A stretch of 64,000 bases of DNA from Moryella indoligenes (GTDB taxonomy: Bacteria; Bacillota; Clostridia; Lachnospirales; Lachnospiraceae): the NCBI RefSeq assembly GCF_030812885.1, contig NZ_JAUSTO010000005.1, positions 1 through 64,000 of the forward strand. Direction: 5' to 3'. Position 1 is the stretch's first letter. Each line of letters opens with the position of its first letter. The notes under the pieces are model-generated. The model had not been told where the DNA came from, did not search any database, and saw only the letters and a program-made list of their open reading frames with translations. Both the position numbers and the translations under genes were made by a program. Shown piece after piece: positions 23,551 through 32,694 of this stretch.

Positions 23551-24242
23551 AGTGTTCCCCACTCCTTGAAGCTGTAATAGCGATTGTCTCCAATAATAAT
23601 GTGATCCGCAAGGCGGATTCCAATGAGAGCTCCTGCCTCCGCGACCTGCTTTGTGACGCTTCTGTCCTCGCTGCTGGGACTCGGATCTCCGCTCGGATGG
23701 TTATGGATCAGGATCAGGTGTACAGCTCTGTGCCGCAGCGCTCCGATCATGATTTCCCGCACCGAGAGCACTGAGGCATTCACTGTCCCCCGTGTCAGAA
23801 TCTGATCCCGCATAAGGCGCAGCCTGGTGTCCAGATAGACAATGCGCAGCTCCTCCTGCTCGAGATGCCGCATTTCCTGCATATAATAGCGGGCACAGAC
23901 AGCCGGTTCCGAAAAGACAGGAAGTGTCAGTGTCCCTCCGGCCTCCCGTCTCCAGATCCTCTTTGCAAGCTCTCCGATGGCGAGGAGCTGCACCGCTTTC
24001 ACCGGCCCGATGCCGGAGCACTCCAGATACTCCTCATAGCTGTGATGCAAAAAACCGCCGAGCCCCTCATGGGCTCCGCTCAGATTCAGAATTTTTTCCG
24101 AGAGACGCAGCACATCCAGCTTTTCACTTCCGGTTCTGAGCAGCACCGCAAGAAGCTCTGCATCTGTCAGCACCTCCACGCCGCATCGCTGTGCCTTTTC
24201 GCAGGGGCGGTCATGCACCGCCGTTTCTCTCAATTTGTTCAT
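23547..24242 (-). CDS. radC: RadC family JAB/MPN-domain protein
   Basis: 231 residues: N-terminal helix-hairpin-helix-like region (about 1-95, ECSGIGPVKAVQLL) and a C-terminal JAB1/MPN metalloprotease-like domain with HNHPSGDPSPSSED, the JAMM metal site. Named for DNA repair but its role there is not established. AAAGGAG lies 8 bases upstream of the ATG at 24242. In Firmicutes it often leads the mreBCD operon; here mreB itself is absent from this place. Confidence 0.92.
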   Translation of the reverse strand: MNKLRETAVHDRPCEKAQRCGVEVLTDAELLAVLLRTGSEKLDVLRLSEKILNLSGAHEGLGGFLHHSYEEYLECSGIGPVKAVQLLAIGELAKRIWRREAGGTLTLPVFSEPAVCARYYMQEMRHLEQEELRIVYLDTRLRLMRDQILTRGTVNASVLSVREIMIGALRHRAVHLILIHNHPSGDPSPSSEDRSVTKQVAEAGALIGIRLADHIIIGDNRYYSFKEWGTL

Positions 24243-24410
24243 CAGGGATCTCCTTTCGCGGCTCTCCAGGCACACACGGCGGGAAATCAGTTCAGGCAGA
24301 ATTTCGCCCGAATTCAGAACAATATGATGTCAGGCTCACAAAGCCCCGTCTCCATCGGCAGGCCTGCCATATGGAAAGGCTCCTGATCCTGATATCACAG
24401 TATAGCATAT

Positions 24411-25697
24411 TCAAATGAGGGACGCATCCAAAAGTTGCTGCAGCGACATGAGCACACCGGTCTTTGCGTGCGCGTAGCTTAGGCCCCCCTGAAAGAAGGC
24501 AGTATACGGCGGACGCATGGGGCCGTCCGCAGAGAGCTCGATCGAGGCCCCTGACACAAAGGCACCCGCGGCCATGATAACCGGATCATCATAGCCCGGC
24601 ATATCCCATGGCTCCGGTGTCACATAGCTGTCCACAGGTGCCGCGTACTGAATTCCGCGACAAAAGGCACAGAGCCCCTCTGCTGTCTTCAGATCAACAG
24701 ACTGAATGATATCATAGCGTGGTTCCTCCGCCCGCGGGCAGACAGAAAAGCCAAGGTCCTGATAGAGCTGTGCAGCAAAGATGGCGCCCTTCTCCGCGGC
24801 GGCAGTCACCGTCGGAGAGAGAAAGAGCCCCTGATAGAGGGAGCGGCTCACACCGAGAGAGGCGCCCAGCTCCTTGCCGAGCCCCGGTGCCGTGAGGCGA
24901 AAGGCCGCGTTCTCAATATACTCCGCACGTCCCGCAATGTAACCGCCGATCGGAGCCAGACCCCCGCCCGGATTTTTAATCAGAGAGCCGACGATCATAT
25001 CAGCTCCCACGTCGGAGGGCTCAATGGTTTCCACAAACTCCCCGTAGCAGTTGTCTACCATGCAGATCACATCCGGGCGCAGCTTTTTGATAAAGCGGAT
25101 CAGCTCAGCAATCTGCTCCACCGAGAGAGTCGGACGGGAGGCATAGCCCTTGGAGCGCTGTATCTCAACAAGACGGGTGTGCTCATTCAGGGCTGCACGT
25201 ATCCCCGGGTAGTCAAAGCTGCCGTCCTCACTCAGCGCGACCTCACGGTAGCTCACACCGTACTCCTTGAGAGAGCCCTTCTGCGGACGTATTCCTATCA
25301 CCTCGTCCAGCGTATCATAGGGCTTTCCCACAGGGCAGAGCAGCTCGTCTCCCGGGCGCAGATTGCCGAAAAGCGCCACTGTGAGCGCATGCGTTCCACT
25401 GACCAGCTGTGCGCGCACCAGCGCATCCTCTGTGTGAAAGACAGAAGCATAGACCTTTTCCAGCGTATCTCTTCCAAGGTCATTGTAGCCGTAGCCTGTA
25501 CTCGGAGCAAAGTGTGCCTCTCCAACCCGGTTGTCCCGGAATGCCTTCAGAACCTTTGCCTGATTATATTCCGCAATTCTGTCGATACGTGCAAAGCGGG
25601 AGCGGCACTTCTCCTCCGCTGCCTCCCCAAGCTTCAGCGCCCGCTCGGAAATTCCGATGGAGCTGTACATCTCCCTCATTTCTGTCTCAAAATCCAT
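24411..25697 (-). CDS. PLP-dependent methionine gamma-lyase-like / aluminium resistance family protein
   Basis: 428 residues with a fold-type I PLP enzyme layout; the likely PLP-lysine is in GSLIKNPGGG, and MVDNCYGEF supplies the conserved Asp. Family members are annotated as aluminium resistance proteins or methionine gamma-lyase family, but the reaction is not well defined. The ATG at 25697 gives the usual start; a GTG 33 bases earlier is possible. It follows miaA, the normal clostridial order. The 168 bases between it and radC show no clear feature. Confidence 0.85.
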   Translation of the reverse strand: MDFETEMREMYSSIGISERALKLGEAAEEKCRSRFARIDRIAEYNQAKVLKAFRDNRVGEAHFAPSTGYGYNDLGRDTLEKVYASVFHTEDALVRAQLVSGTHALTVALFGNLRPGDELLCPVGKPYDTLDEVIGIRPQKGSLKEYGVSYREVALSEDGSFDYPGIRAALNEHTRLVEIQRSKGYASRPTLSVEQIAELIRFIKKLRPDVICMVDNCYGEFVETIEPSDVGADMIVGSLIKNPGGGLAPIGGYIAGRAEYIENAAFRLTAPGLGKELGASLGVSRSLYQGLFLSPTVTAAAEKGAIFAAQLYQDLGFSVCPRAEEPRYDIIQSVDLKTAEGLCAFCRGIQYAAPVDSYVTPEPWDMPGYDDPVIMAAGAFVSGASIELSADGPMRPPYTAFFQGGLSYAHAKTGVLMSLQQLLDASLI

Positions 25698-25759
25698 GTC
25701 TGAATGAACCTCTCTGTTCTTTTCTCTCACTCAAATGATATAAGCGGACCAAACGCCGC

Positions 25760-26722
25760 TCAGAAACTTTCTTCCTCCGGCTCCGACAGGAGGGAAATAC
25801 ACTCCGCTGTCATGCGCGCAAGGATCTGCCTCCGGTCACCGCCATACTCCTCCGGGGAAAGCCATATGGCCTCCGGCTCCCGCTTAAACCAGGTGAGCTG
25901 ACGCTTCGCAAAGTGCCGCGTCTCCCGCTTGATTCTCTCAACCGCCTCCTCCAGACTTGCGATGCCCTCGAGATAGTCAAAGATCTGACGGTAACCTATG
26001 CCCTGCATGGACACAAGATCTGAGCTTAATCCTCTGTCTCTCAGTTCCTTTACTTCCTGAAGCAGGCCATCCGCCATCATCCGGTCGACGCGCGCATCAA
26101 TGCGCCGGTAGAGAGCCGCGCGATCCATGCTCAGCACATAGTAGAGAAAGCGATAGGGAGACTGCCGCTCCCGCTGCTCCCGGTTGTGCTCAGAGATTTT
26201 TCTTCCGGTCAGGCGGTAAAACTCCAGCGCGCGCAGCACCCGTTTTCTGTTGTTCGGATGTATCTGTGCTGCGGCCTCCGGATCGACAGAGTTAAGCTGC
26301 GCGTACATATGCTCTGCGCCGCAGCGTGAGAGCTCCTCCGTCAGTGCCGCGCGAAGATTCGTATCGTCTGCGCGCAGATCAAAATCAATATCATAGAGCA
26401 CAGACTGAATATAGAAACCCGTTCCCCCTGTGATCAGAGGGATGTGTCCGTTTGCATAGATCCGTTCCATGGCTGCCCGGACCATATCCCGGAAGACGCA
26501 GACATTGAAGGGCTCCCTCGGATCGAGCACATCGATCATATGATGCGGAACTCCCTCCATCTCCTCCTCCGTAATCTTCGCTGTTCCGATATTCATCCCG
26601 CGGTATACCTGCATGGAGTCTGCACTGATAATCTCCGCCCCGATTTTTTTTGCGAGGCGCACCGAGAGCGCCGTCTTCCCCACTGCAGTGGGGCCTGCCA
26701 GTATGATCAGCGGTCGCTTCAT
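25760..26722 (-). CDS. miaA: tRNA dimethylallyltransferase
   Basis: Adds a dimethylallyl group to A37 of tRNAs reading UNN codons, the substrate step for MiaB. 320 residues with P-loop GPTAVGKTA (10-18), DSMQVYRGMNIGTAK, TGGTGFYIQ and the tRNA-binding TRHFAKRQLTWFKRE. Its start overlaps the mutL stop by four bases. miaB lies upstream in the same run, so both steps of the modification are encoded together. Confidence 0.96.
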   Translation of the reverse strand: MKRPLIILAGPTAVGKTALSVRLAKKIGAEIISADSMQVYRGMNIGTAKITEEEMEGVPHHMIDVLDPREPFNVCVFRDMVRAAMERIYANGHIPLITGGTGFYIQSVLYDIDFDLRADDTNLRAALTEELSRCGAEHMYAQLNSVDPEAAAQIHPNNRKRVLRALEFYRLTGRKISEHNREQRERQSPYRFLYYVLSMDRAALYRRIDARVDRMMADGLLQEVKELRDRGLSSDLVSMQGIGYRQIFDYLEGIASLEEAVERIKRETRHFAKRQLTWFKREPEAIWLSPEEYGGDRRQILARMTAECISLLSEPEEESF

Positions 26723-28614
26723 AGCACTCTCTTAAACCTCCGTTCCAGCTCCCCCTTGGTCAGACGGATTACAGTCGGACGGCCGTGCGGGCAATTATAT
26801 GGATCCTTCAGACGAAAAAGCTCCGTGAGCAGCTTCTCCGCCTCTCCTGTGGAGAGCTTCTGATTCCCCTTTACCGCAGCCTTGCAGGACATAGACGCAG
26901 TCTTTTCGATGATGAGCTGAGGAAGCCCTGCCCCAACCTCCTCTGAGAGACTCCCTATCATAGTCTTAAAGAGCTCATCCTTCATAACAGAGGGAAGTAT
27001 ATTGGGGACGGCGCGAACAGCAAACTCATGACCTCCGAAGTGGTCGATTTCATAGCCAAGACTGTGAAAGAGCCCGGCATACTCCGAGAGCAAAGCCGCC
27101 TCCCGGTCTGTCAGTGTGACTATGAGCGGCGGCATGAGACTCTGCGAGCTCACACACTGATGCTCATAGTCAGAGAGAAAGCGCTCATAATTGATTTTTT
27201 CATGTGCCGCATGCTGATCGATGATGTAGAGCGCATCATTCCACTCCGCGATCCAGTAAGTCTCAAAGACATCTCCGACGAGGCGCACAGATGCCCGGTG
27301 CTCCGGTGCAATAAAGGAATACTGTCCATTGCGCTGCACAAGCCCAAACTCCGGCTGCGGCTCTCTGATGATCCCGCTCTGCACAGCTGTCTCTTCCGGA
27401 ACTGTGCGCCGCGCCTCTGTCTCCTCCACCTCCGGGATCCGCATTGCAGACTGTGTCTGCTGCGCTCTGTCACTGTGCGCAGCAGGCTCCAAAGCTCCCT
27501 GTTTCTGAAGCAGCTCCATCGCAGCGCGTCTCTCTTCAAAGGGCTCCGCCGGACGCGCACTCCGTTTATTCTCCTCCGTACTCTTTCGTTTCTCCCTCTG
27601 TCCCGGAAGCTCCACGCTCCGTATCAGCTCCGTTTTTCGAAGCCCATCCTCCACGGCCTCCTTCACGAAGAGATATACCGCCTGAGAATCGGAAAAACGA
27701 AGCTCCCGCTTCGTCGGGTGCACGTTGACATCCACTCCTGCGGGATCCAGCGTAAGCGAGAGAACCGAAAAGGGAAAACTGTGCTGCATCATAAGATTTC
27801 CAAAGCCGTCCTCGATTGCCCGGGCAATCACGCTGCTCTTCACATAGCGGCCGTTGACGCAGTAGTGCTCCATCGCGCGGCTACCCCGCGAGATCTCAGG
27901 CTTCCCGATAAAGCCCCGCAGCTCAAAGCCCTCCCGTTCTGCCTTCAGTTCAATCAGGCTGTTTGCGATCTCCCTGCCGTAGAGCTGATAGATAATATCC
28001 CGAACCGCACCGTTCCCGCTCGTTCCAAAGCGGTTCTGCCCGTTCATGATAAATCTGATCGAGACCTCCGGATGTGAGAGCGCAAGCTGCTCCGCCAGCT
28101 CTGCAATATGTGCGGCTTCCGTCGCGGGAGACTTTAAGAATTTACGCCTTACAGGTGTATGAAAGAAAATATCCCGGGCGATGAGAGTCGTCCCCTCCGG
28201 CGCACCGATCTCCTCGAAGCTCTTCTCCTTTCCGCCCTCAATCACATAGCGGGTTCCGGTGAGCGCCGCCGCTGTCTTTGTGATGATTTCCGTCCTGCAG
28301 ACCGCCGCAATGCTGGAGAGAGCCTCTCCGCGGAAGCCCAGACTCCGCACGCGCTCCAGATCGCCTGCGGAGCGTATCTTGCTGGTCGCATGGCGAAGAA
28401 AGGCCTCCCGCACCTCCTCTCTCGGAATGCCGCAGCCGTTGTCTGTCACCCGGATCAGAGACTGTCCGCCGTCTCGGATCTCAATGGTAAGGGAGGACGC
28501 TCCCGCATCGATGGCGTTCTCCGAGAGCTCCTTCACGATGGAGGCGGGCCGCTCAATCACCTCTCCCGCAGCGATCTTATTGATGGTCTCACTGTCCAGA
28601 AGTTGAATACTCAA
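26719..28614 (-). CDS. mutL: DNA mismatch repair protein MutL
   Basis: Links MutS to downstream repair. 631 residues: GHKL ATPase domain with NAIDAGA, DNGCGI and GFRGEAL (1-330), variable linker (about 330-440), C-terminal dimerisation domain with DQHAAHEK, the endonuclease-type metal motif DQHAxxExxxYE, and CPHGRPT. So it is of the nicking type found in bacteria without MutH. The start is TTG at 28614 (SIQLLD follows), 7 bases after GGAGG, overlapping the mutS stop as TTGA. Confidence 0.96.
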   Translation of the reverse strand: MSIQLLDSETINKIAAGEVIERPASIVKELSENAIDAGASSLTIEIRDGGQSLIRVTDNGCGIPREEVREAFLRHATSKIRSAGDLERVRSLGFRGEALSSIAAVCRTEIITKTAAALTGTRYVIEGGKEKSFEEIGAPEGTTLIARDIFFHTPVRRKFLKSPATEAAHIAELAEQLALSHPEVSIRFIMNGQNRFGTSGNGAVRDIIYQLYGREIANSLIELKAEREGFELRGFIGKPEISRGSRAMEHYCVNGRYVKSSVIARAIEDGFGNLMMQHSFPFSVLSLTLDPAGVDVNVHPTKRELRFSDSQAVYLFVKEAVEDGLRKTELIRSVELPGQREKRKSTEENKRSARPAEPFEERRAAMELLQKQGALEPAAHSDRAQQTQSAMRIPEVEETEARRTVPEETAVQSGIIREPQPEFGLVQRNGQYSFIAPEHRASVRLVGDVFETYWIAEWNDALYIIDQHAAHEKINYERFLSDYEHQCVSSQSLMPPLIVTLTDREAALLSEYAGLFHSLGYEIDHFGGHEFAVRAVPNILPSVMKDELFKTMIGSLSEEVGAGLPQLIIEKTASMSCKAAVKGNQKLSTGEAEKLLTELFRLKDPYNCPHGRPTVIRLTKGELERRFKRVL

Positions 28615-31277
28615 GACTTACCTCCCCTCGCACTCTCCTGCAAGCGATACAGCGTGTTCAGCGCCTCAATCGGTGTCATGGCAGAGAGCTCCAGCTTTAA
28701 GAGCTCCGCAGAGAGACTGCTCTCCTGTGTTTCCCCGCTGTTTTTCCGGAAATCAAAGAGTGAGAGCTGATTCTCATCCTCCGGCTCCGGTCTCGTCTGA
28801 ACGGTGCTTTTTGTCCCGCGGGCCGCCGCGATCTCTGCTGCCCGCGTCGCAATATCTGCCCCGGAGAGCTCCGCAGCGATCTCCTTCGCCCTGTCGATCA
28901 CAGGCTGCGGCACGCCTGCGAGTCGCGCGACCTGAATTCCGTAGCTCCGGTCAGCACCTCCCCTGACAATCTTTCTCAGAAAGACGATATCCTCTCCCTG
29001 CTCCTTCACCGCAATGCAGTAGTTATTGACACCCGGTACCGTTCCCTCCAGCTCCGTGAGCTCATGATAATGTGTCGCAAAAAGCGTCTTCGCCCCCAGT
29101 ATGCGGGGATTTGCGATGTGCTCCACTACAGCCCAGGCGATTGAAAGTCCATCAAAGGTCGAAGTTCCCCGCCCGATCTCATCCAGTATCACCAGACTGT
29201 TTTTCGTCGCATTCCGGAGTATGTTCGCAACCTCTGTCATCTCGACCATGAAGGTGCTCTGCCCACTCGCGAGATCATCCGACGCCCCGACGCGGGTGAA
29301 GATGCGATCACAGATTCCGATATCCGCCTCTTCCGCCGGCACAAAGGATCCCATCTGCGCCATGAGCACGATGAGAGCAGTCTGCCGCATATAAGTAGAC
29401 TTTCCTGCCATATTTGGCCCTGTAATGATGGAGATGCGGTTTTCTCTGCCGTCCAGCAGCGTGTCATTTGCCACAAAGCGCCCGCTGTCCATCATTCGCT
29501 CCACTACGGGATGCCGTCCGCCCCGGATGAAGAGACTCCCCTTCTCATTGATCTGCGGCCGCACATAGCCGTAGCGCTCCGCGACGTCAGCGAGGGAGGC
29601 CAGCACATCTGTCTCTGCGACCATGCGTGCACTCTCCTGTATCCTCTCCACCTCCTTCGCGACACTGCTGCGAATCTCCGTAAAGAGCTCGTACTCAAGG
29701 CTTAAGAGCTTATCCTCCGCTCCGAGTATCGTCTCCTCCAGCTTCTGAAGTTCTTCACTCGTGAATCGCTCCGCATTGGTGAGGGTCTGCTTTCGTATAA
29801 AGTAGTCCGGCACCTGTGAAAGAAAGGAATTCGTCACCTCAAAATAGTAACCAAAGACCTTGTTGAACTTGATTCTGAGGTTCTTGATTCCGGTCTTCTC
29901 CCGTTCCCGGGCTTCAAGCTCCGCGAGCCAGCTCTTGCCCTCTGTGCTGGCGCGACGGAGTGTGTCCACCCTCTCGTTATAGCCGTCGCGAATGATGTTG
30001 CCCTCCCGCACAGTGATCGGCGGCTCATCCTGTACAGACTGCGCAATCAGCCCGCAGATATCCTCCAGCGTATCCATACGCTCCGCGAGATACTGAAGCC
30101 GCGCCGAGGAAAATCCCGTCAGGAGACTCCGTACCGGAGGCAGCATCTCAAGCGAGCTTCGAAACGCGATGAGATCCCGCGGTGTGGCGCTGCCCGAGCT
30201 GATTCTCCCCATGAGGCGCTCCATATCATAGATTGGGTTCAGGTACTCCCGGAGCTCCTCCCTGTCGATGTAGCGCTCCTTCAGCTCCCCGACGGCTTCC
30301 TGACGCGCTGTGATGCGATCCTTTTTCACGAGTGGCTGTTCCACAAAGCTGCGCAAAAGACGCGCGCCCATGGCAGTTTTCGTCCTGTCAAGAACCCAGA
30401 GGAGGGATCCGTGCTTCTCCTTCTCCCGCATAGTCTCCACCAGCTCCAGATTCCGCCGGGAGGAGGAGTCAATGATCAGAAATTCTCCGCTGCTGTAGGG
30501 ACGCAGCGCAGTGATCAGCGTGCAGCTGTGCTTCTGCGTCTCATAGAGATACTGCATTACCGCTCCCGCGGCGCAGCTTCCCTCCGGATAGTCCTTAAGG
30601 CCCAGTGCCTCAAGACTCGCCGCATGAAAATGCTCTTTCAGTATGCGCGCGCTGTTTTCGTCAGAAAAATAAAAATCCTCCGGATAGCTCACGGAGACAT
30701 TGGAGGCTCCGCCGAGATTCTCCTGCACCGCGCCGCTCATATCAAAGGCGTGATTTAAGAGCAGCTCGGAGGGATTGTACTGATTCAATTCGTCTGTGAG
30801 TCCCTTGATCGTCTCCACCTCAGTCACAAAGAAATCTCCTGTGCTGATATCCGCCGCGCAGATGCCGAAACGCCCCGCCGCATAGAATACTGCCGCGAGA
30901 AAATTATTCTTGCCCTCCTCCAGCGCTCCCTCTGCTGTGATGGTTCCCGGCGTCACAACCTTGATTACCTCGCGCTTCACAAGCCCCTTTGCGAGCTTTG
31001 GATCCTCTACCTGCTCCGCAATGGCAACCTTATATCCCCGCTTTACGAGGCGGCTGATATAAGCGTCCGCCGCATGAAACGGCACGCCGCACATCGGCGC
31101 GCGCTCCAAAAGTCCGCAGTCCTTTCCCGTCAGAGTGAGCTCCAGCTCCTTTGACACACAGAGTGCATCCTCAAAGAACATCTCATAAAAATCACCCAGA
31201 CGGTAAAAGAGGATACAGTCCGGGTAAGCCTTCTTTGTCTCCAGGTAATGTGTCATCATCGGCGAAAGTCCTGCCAC
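28611..31277 (-). CDS. mutS: DNA mismatch repair protein MutS
   Basis: Recognises mismatches. 888 residues with mismatch-binding domain I containing YRLGDFYEMFFEDA (the Phe-x-Glu wedge), lever domains, and the C-terminal ATPase with TGPNMAGKSTYMRQ and DEIGRGTSTFDG. The GTG at 31277 follows AAGGAG with 9 bases and matches the family's MAGxxPM start. Followed directly by mutL and miaA. Confidence 0.97.
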   Translation of the reverse strand: MAGLSPMMTHYLETKKAYPDCILFYRLGDFYEMFFEDALCVSKELELTLTGKDCGLLERAPMCGVPFHAADAYISRLVKRGYKVAIAEQVEDPKLAKGLVKREVIKVVTPGTITAEGALEEGKNNFLAAVFYAAGRFGICAADISTGDFFVTEVETIKGLTDELNQYNPSELLLNHAFDMSGAVQENLGGASNVSVSYPEDFYFSDENSARILKEHFHAASLEALGLKDYPEGSCAAGAVMQYLYETQKHSCTLITALRPYSSGEFLIIDSSSRRNLELVETMREKEKHGSLLWVLDRTKTAMGARLLRSFVEQPLVKKDRITARQEAVGELKERYIDREELREYLNPIYDMERLMGRISSGSATPRDLIAFRSSLEMLPPVRSLLTGFSSARLQYLAERMDTLEDICGLIAQSVQDEPPITVREGNIIRDGYNERVDTLRRASTEGKSWLAELEAREREKTGIKNLRIKFNKVFGYYFEVTNSFLSQVPDYFIRKQTLTNAERFTSEELQKLEETILGAEDKLLSLEYELFTEIRSSVAKEVERIQESARMVAETDVLASLADVAERYGYVRPQINEKGSLFIRGGRHPVVERMMDSGRFVANDTLLDGRENRISIITGPNMAGKSTYMRQTALIVLMAQMGSFVPAEEADIGICDRIFTRVGASDDLASGQSTFMVEMTEVANILRNATKNSLVILDEIGRGTSTFDGLSIAWAVVEHIANPRILGAKTLFATHYHELTELEGTVPGVNNYCIAVKEQGEDIVFLRKIVRGGADRSYGIQVARLAGVPQPVIDRAKEIAAELSGADIATRAAEIAAARGTKSTVQTRPEPEDENQLSLFDFRKNSGETQESSLSAELLKLELSAMTPIEALNTLYRLQESARGGKS

Positions 31278-31283
31278 GCTGTC

Positions 31284-32681
31284 TTACTCCTTCCTTCGGC
31301 CCATATAATAAAAGCCCTTCGATTCTGTGAGCTCCACATCCACGATCTCTCCGATCAGGGAGCGGTCTCCCGGAAAATGCACCATGAGATTATTCCCCAG
31401 CCGCCCTGTGAGATACCCCTCCGCGTGGCTGTCCTCCTCTTCCACAAGCACCGGCATCACATTCCCCTGATCGCGGTCCGCAACTGTTCCTGCCTGACTC
31501 TGCACAAGCTCTATCAGTCGCTTCATGCGGTCTGCAACGACCTCCGGCGCCACCTGCTCCTCAAAGGAGGCAGCGGGCGTTCCGCTTCGCTTGGAGTAAA
31601 TAAAGGTGAAGGCCGACTGGAAATGACAGCGGCGCACCACATCAAGCGTATCCTGAAAATCCTCCTCCGTCTCGCCCGGAAAGCCCACGATGATATCTGT
31701 CGTGAGACCGACATCCGGCAGCTCACGCTTTATTTTATCTACCAGCGAAAGGTAGGCCTCCTTTGTGTAACGACGGTTCATGCGCCGCAGTATCCCTGTG
31801 CTTCCGGACTGCAGCGGCAGGTGCAGATGGCGGCAGACCTTCGGATTCTCTCGGATCGCCGCAATGAGATCATCGGAGAGATCCTTCGGATGAGGCGTCA
31901 TAAAGCGGACGCGCTGAAGCCCCTGAACCCTGCACACCCGCCGCAGAAGATCTGCAAAGCCCACCGGACGCTCCAGCGTTTTTCCGTAAGAATTAACATT
32001 CTGTCCAAGCAGCATGATCTCCTTTACGCCATCCGCCACCAGCGCACGTACCTCTGCGAGGATATCCTCCGGCTCCCGGCTCTGTTCCCGTCCGCGCACA
32101 TATGGGACGATGCAGTAGGTGCAGAAATTATTGCAGCCGTACATAATATTGACCCCGGACTTAAAACGAAGCTTTCTCTTTACGGGCATGTGATCGCGAA
32201 ACGCATCCCTCTGCTCTTCCACGTCAAAGACACGCTGCTTCTCTGTCTCGCAGGCATACAGAAGCTCCGGAAACTTCCAGATATTATGCGTTCCGAAGAC
32301 GAGATTCACAAAGTGATACTTCTGCCTTATCCGGAGCACCTCATCCTTCTCCTGCATCATGCAGCCGCAGATACCGATCAGCATATCCGGATTTACCTTC
32401 TTGAAATGCTTCACAATGCCGAGATGGCCGTAGAGCTTCTCATTTGCATTTTCCCGCACCGTACAGGTGTTAAAGAGGAGAATGTCTGCGTCCTCACTGT
32501 CCGTCTCCGCACATCCGATCTCCGAGAGTACGCCGGAGAGCTTCTCCGAATCACGGGCATTCATCTGACAGCCCATAGTCGTGATGTGGTAGCGCACGGG
32601 GCGCCGAAGTCTCTCCCTTTTTTCTGCAATAATCCTTTTCAGCTGCTCTGTAAAAAGCTGCTGCTTCTGTTCTTCTGCCAT
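31284..32681 (-). CDS. miaB: tRNA-2-methylthio-N6-dimethylallyladenosine synthase
   Basis: Radical SAM enzyme that methylthiolates the i6A37 made by MiaA. 465 residues: N-terminal MTTase domain with Cys in MGCQMN, FNTCTVRE and GCMMQ; radical SAM motif C-x3-C-x2-C in GCNNFCTYC; TRAM domain at the end (EGYLTGRLGNNLMVHF). It sits 6 bases before mutS. A minus-strand neighbour proA lies 13 bases upstream. Confidence 0.96.
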   Translation of the reverse strand: MAEEQKQQLFTEQLKRIIAEKRERLRRPVRYHITTMGCQMNARDSEKLSGVLSEIGCAETDSEDADILLFNTCTVRENANEKLYGHLGIVKHFKKVNPDMLIGICGCMMQEKDEVLRIRQKYHFVNLVFGTHNIWKFPELLYACETEKQRVFDVEEQRDAFRDHMPVKRKLRFKSGVNIMYGCNNFCTYCIVPYVRGREQSREPEDILAEVRALVADGVKEIMLLGQNVNSYGKTLERPVGFADLLRRVCRVQGLQRVRFMTPHPKDLSDDLIAAIRENPKVCRHLHLPLQSGSTGILRRMNRRYTKEAYLSLVDKIKRELPDVGLTTDIIVGFPGETEEDFQDTLDVVRRCHFQSAFTFIYSKRSGTPAASFEEQVAPEVVADRMKRLIELVQSQAGTVADRDQGNVMPVLVEEEDSHAEGYLTGRLGNNLMVHFPGDRSLIGEIVDVELTESKGFYYMGRRKE

Positions 32682-32694
32682 TCAAAAACCTTTC

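Noticed and set aside
27028..28077. Plus-strand open frame of about 350 codons inside mutL
   Set aside because: Antisense shadow of a complete MutL; composition typical of reverse-complement reading.
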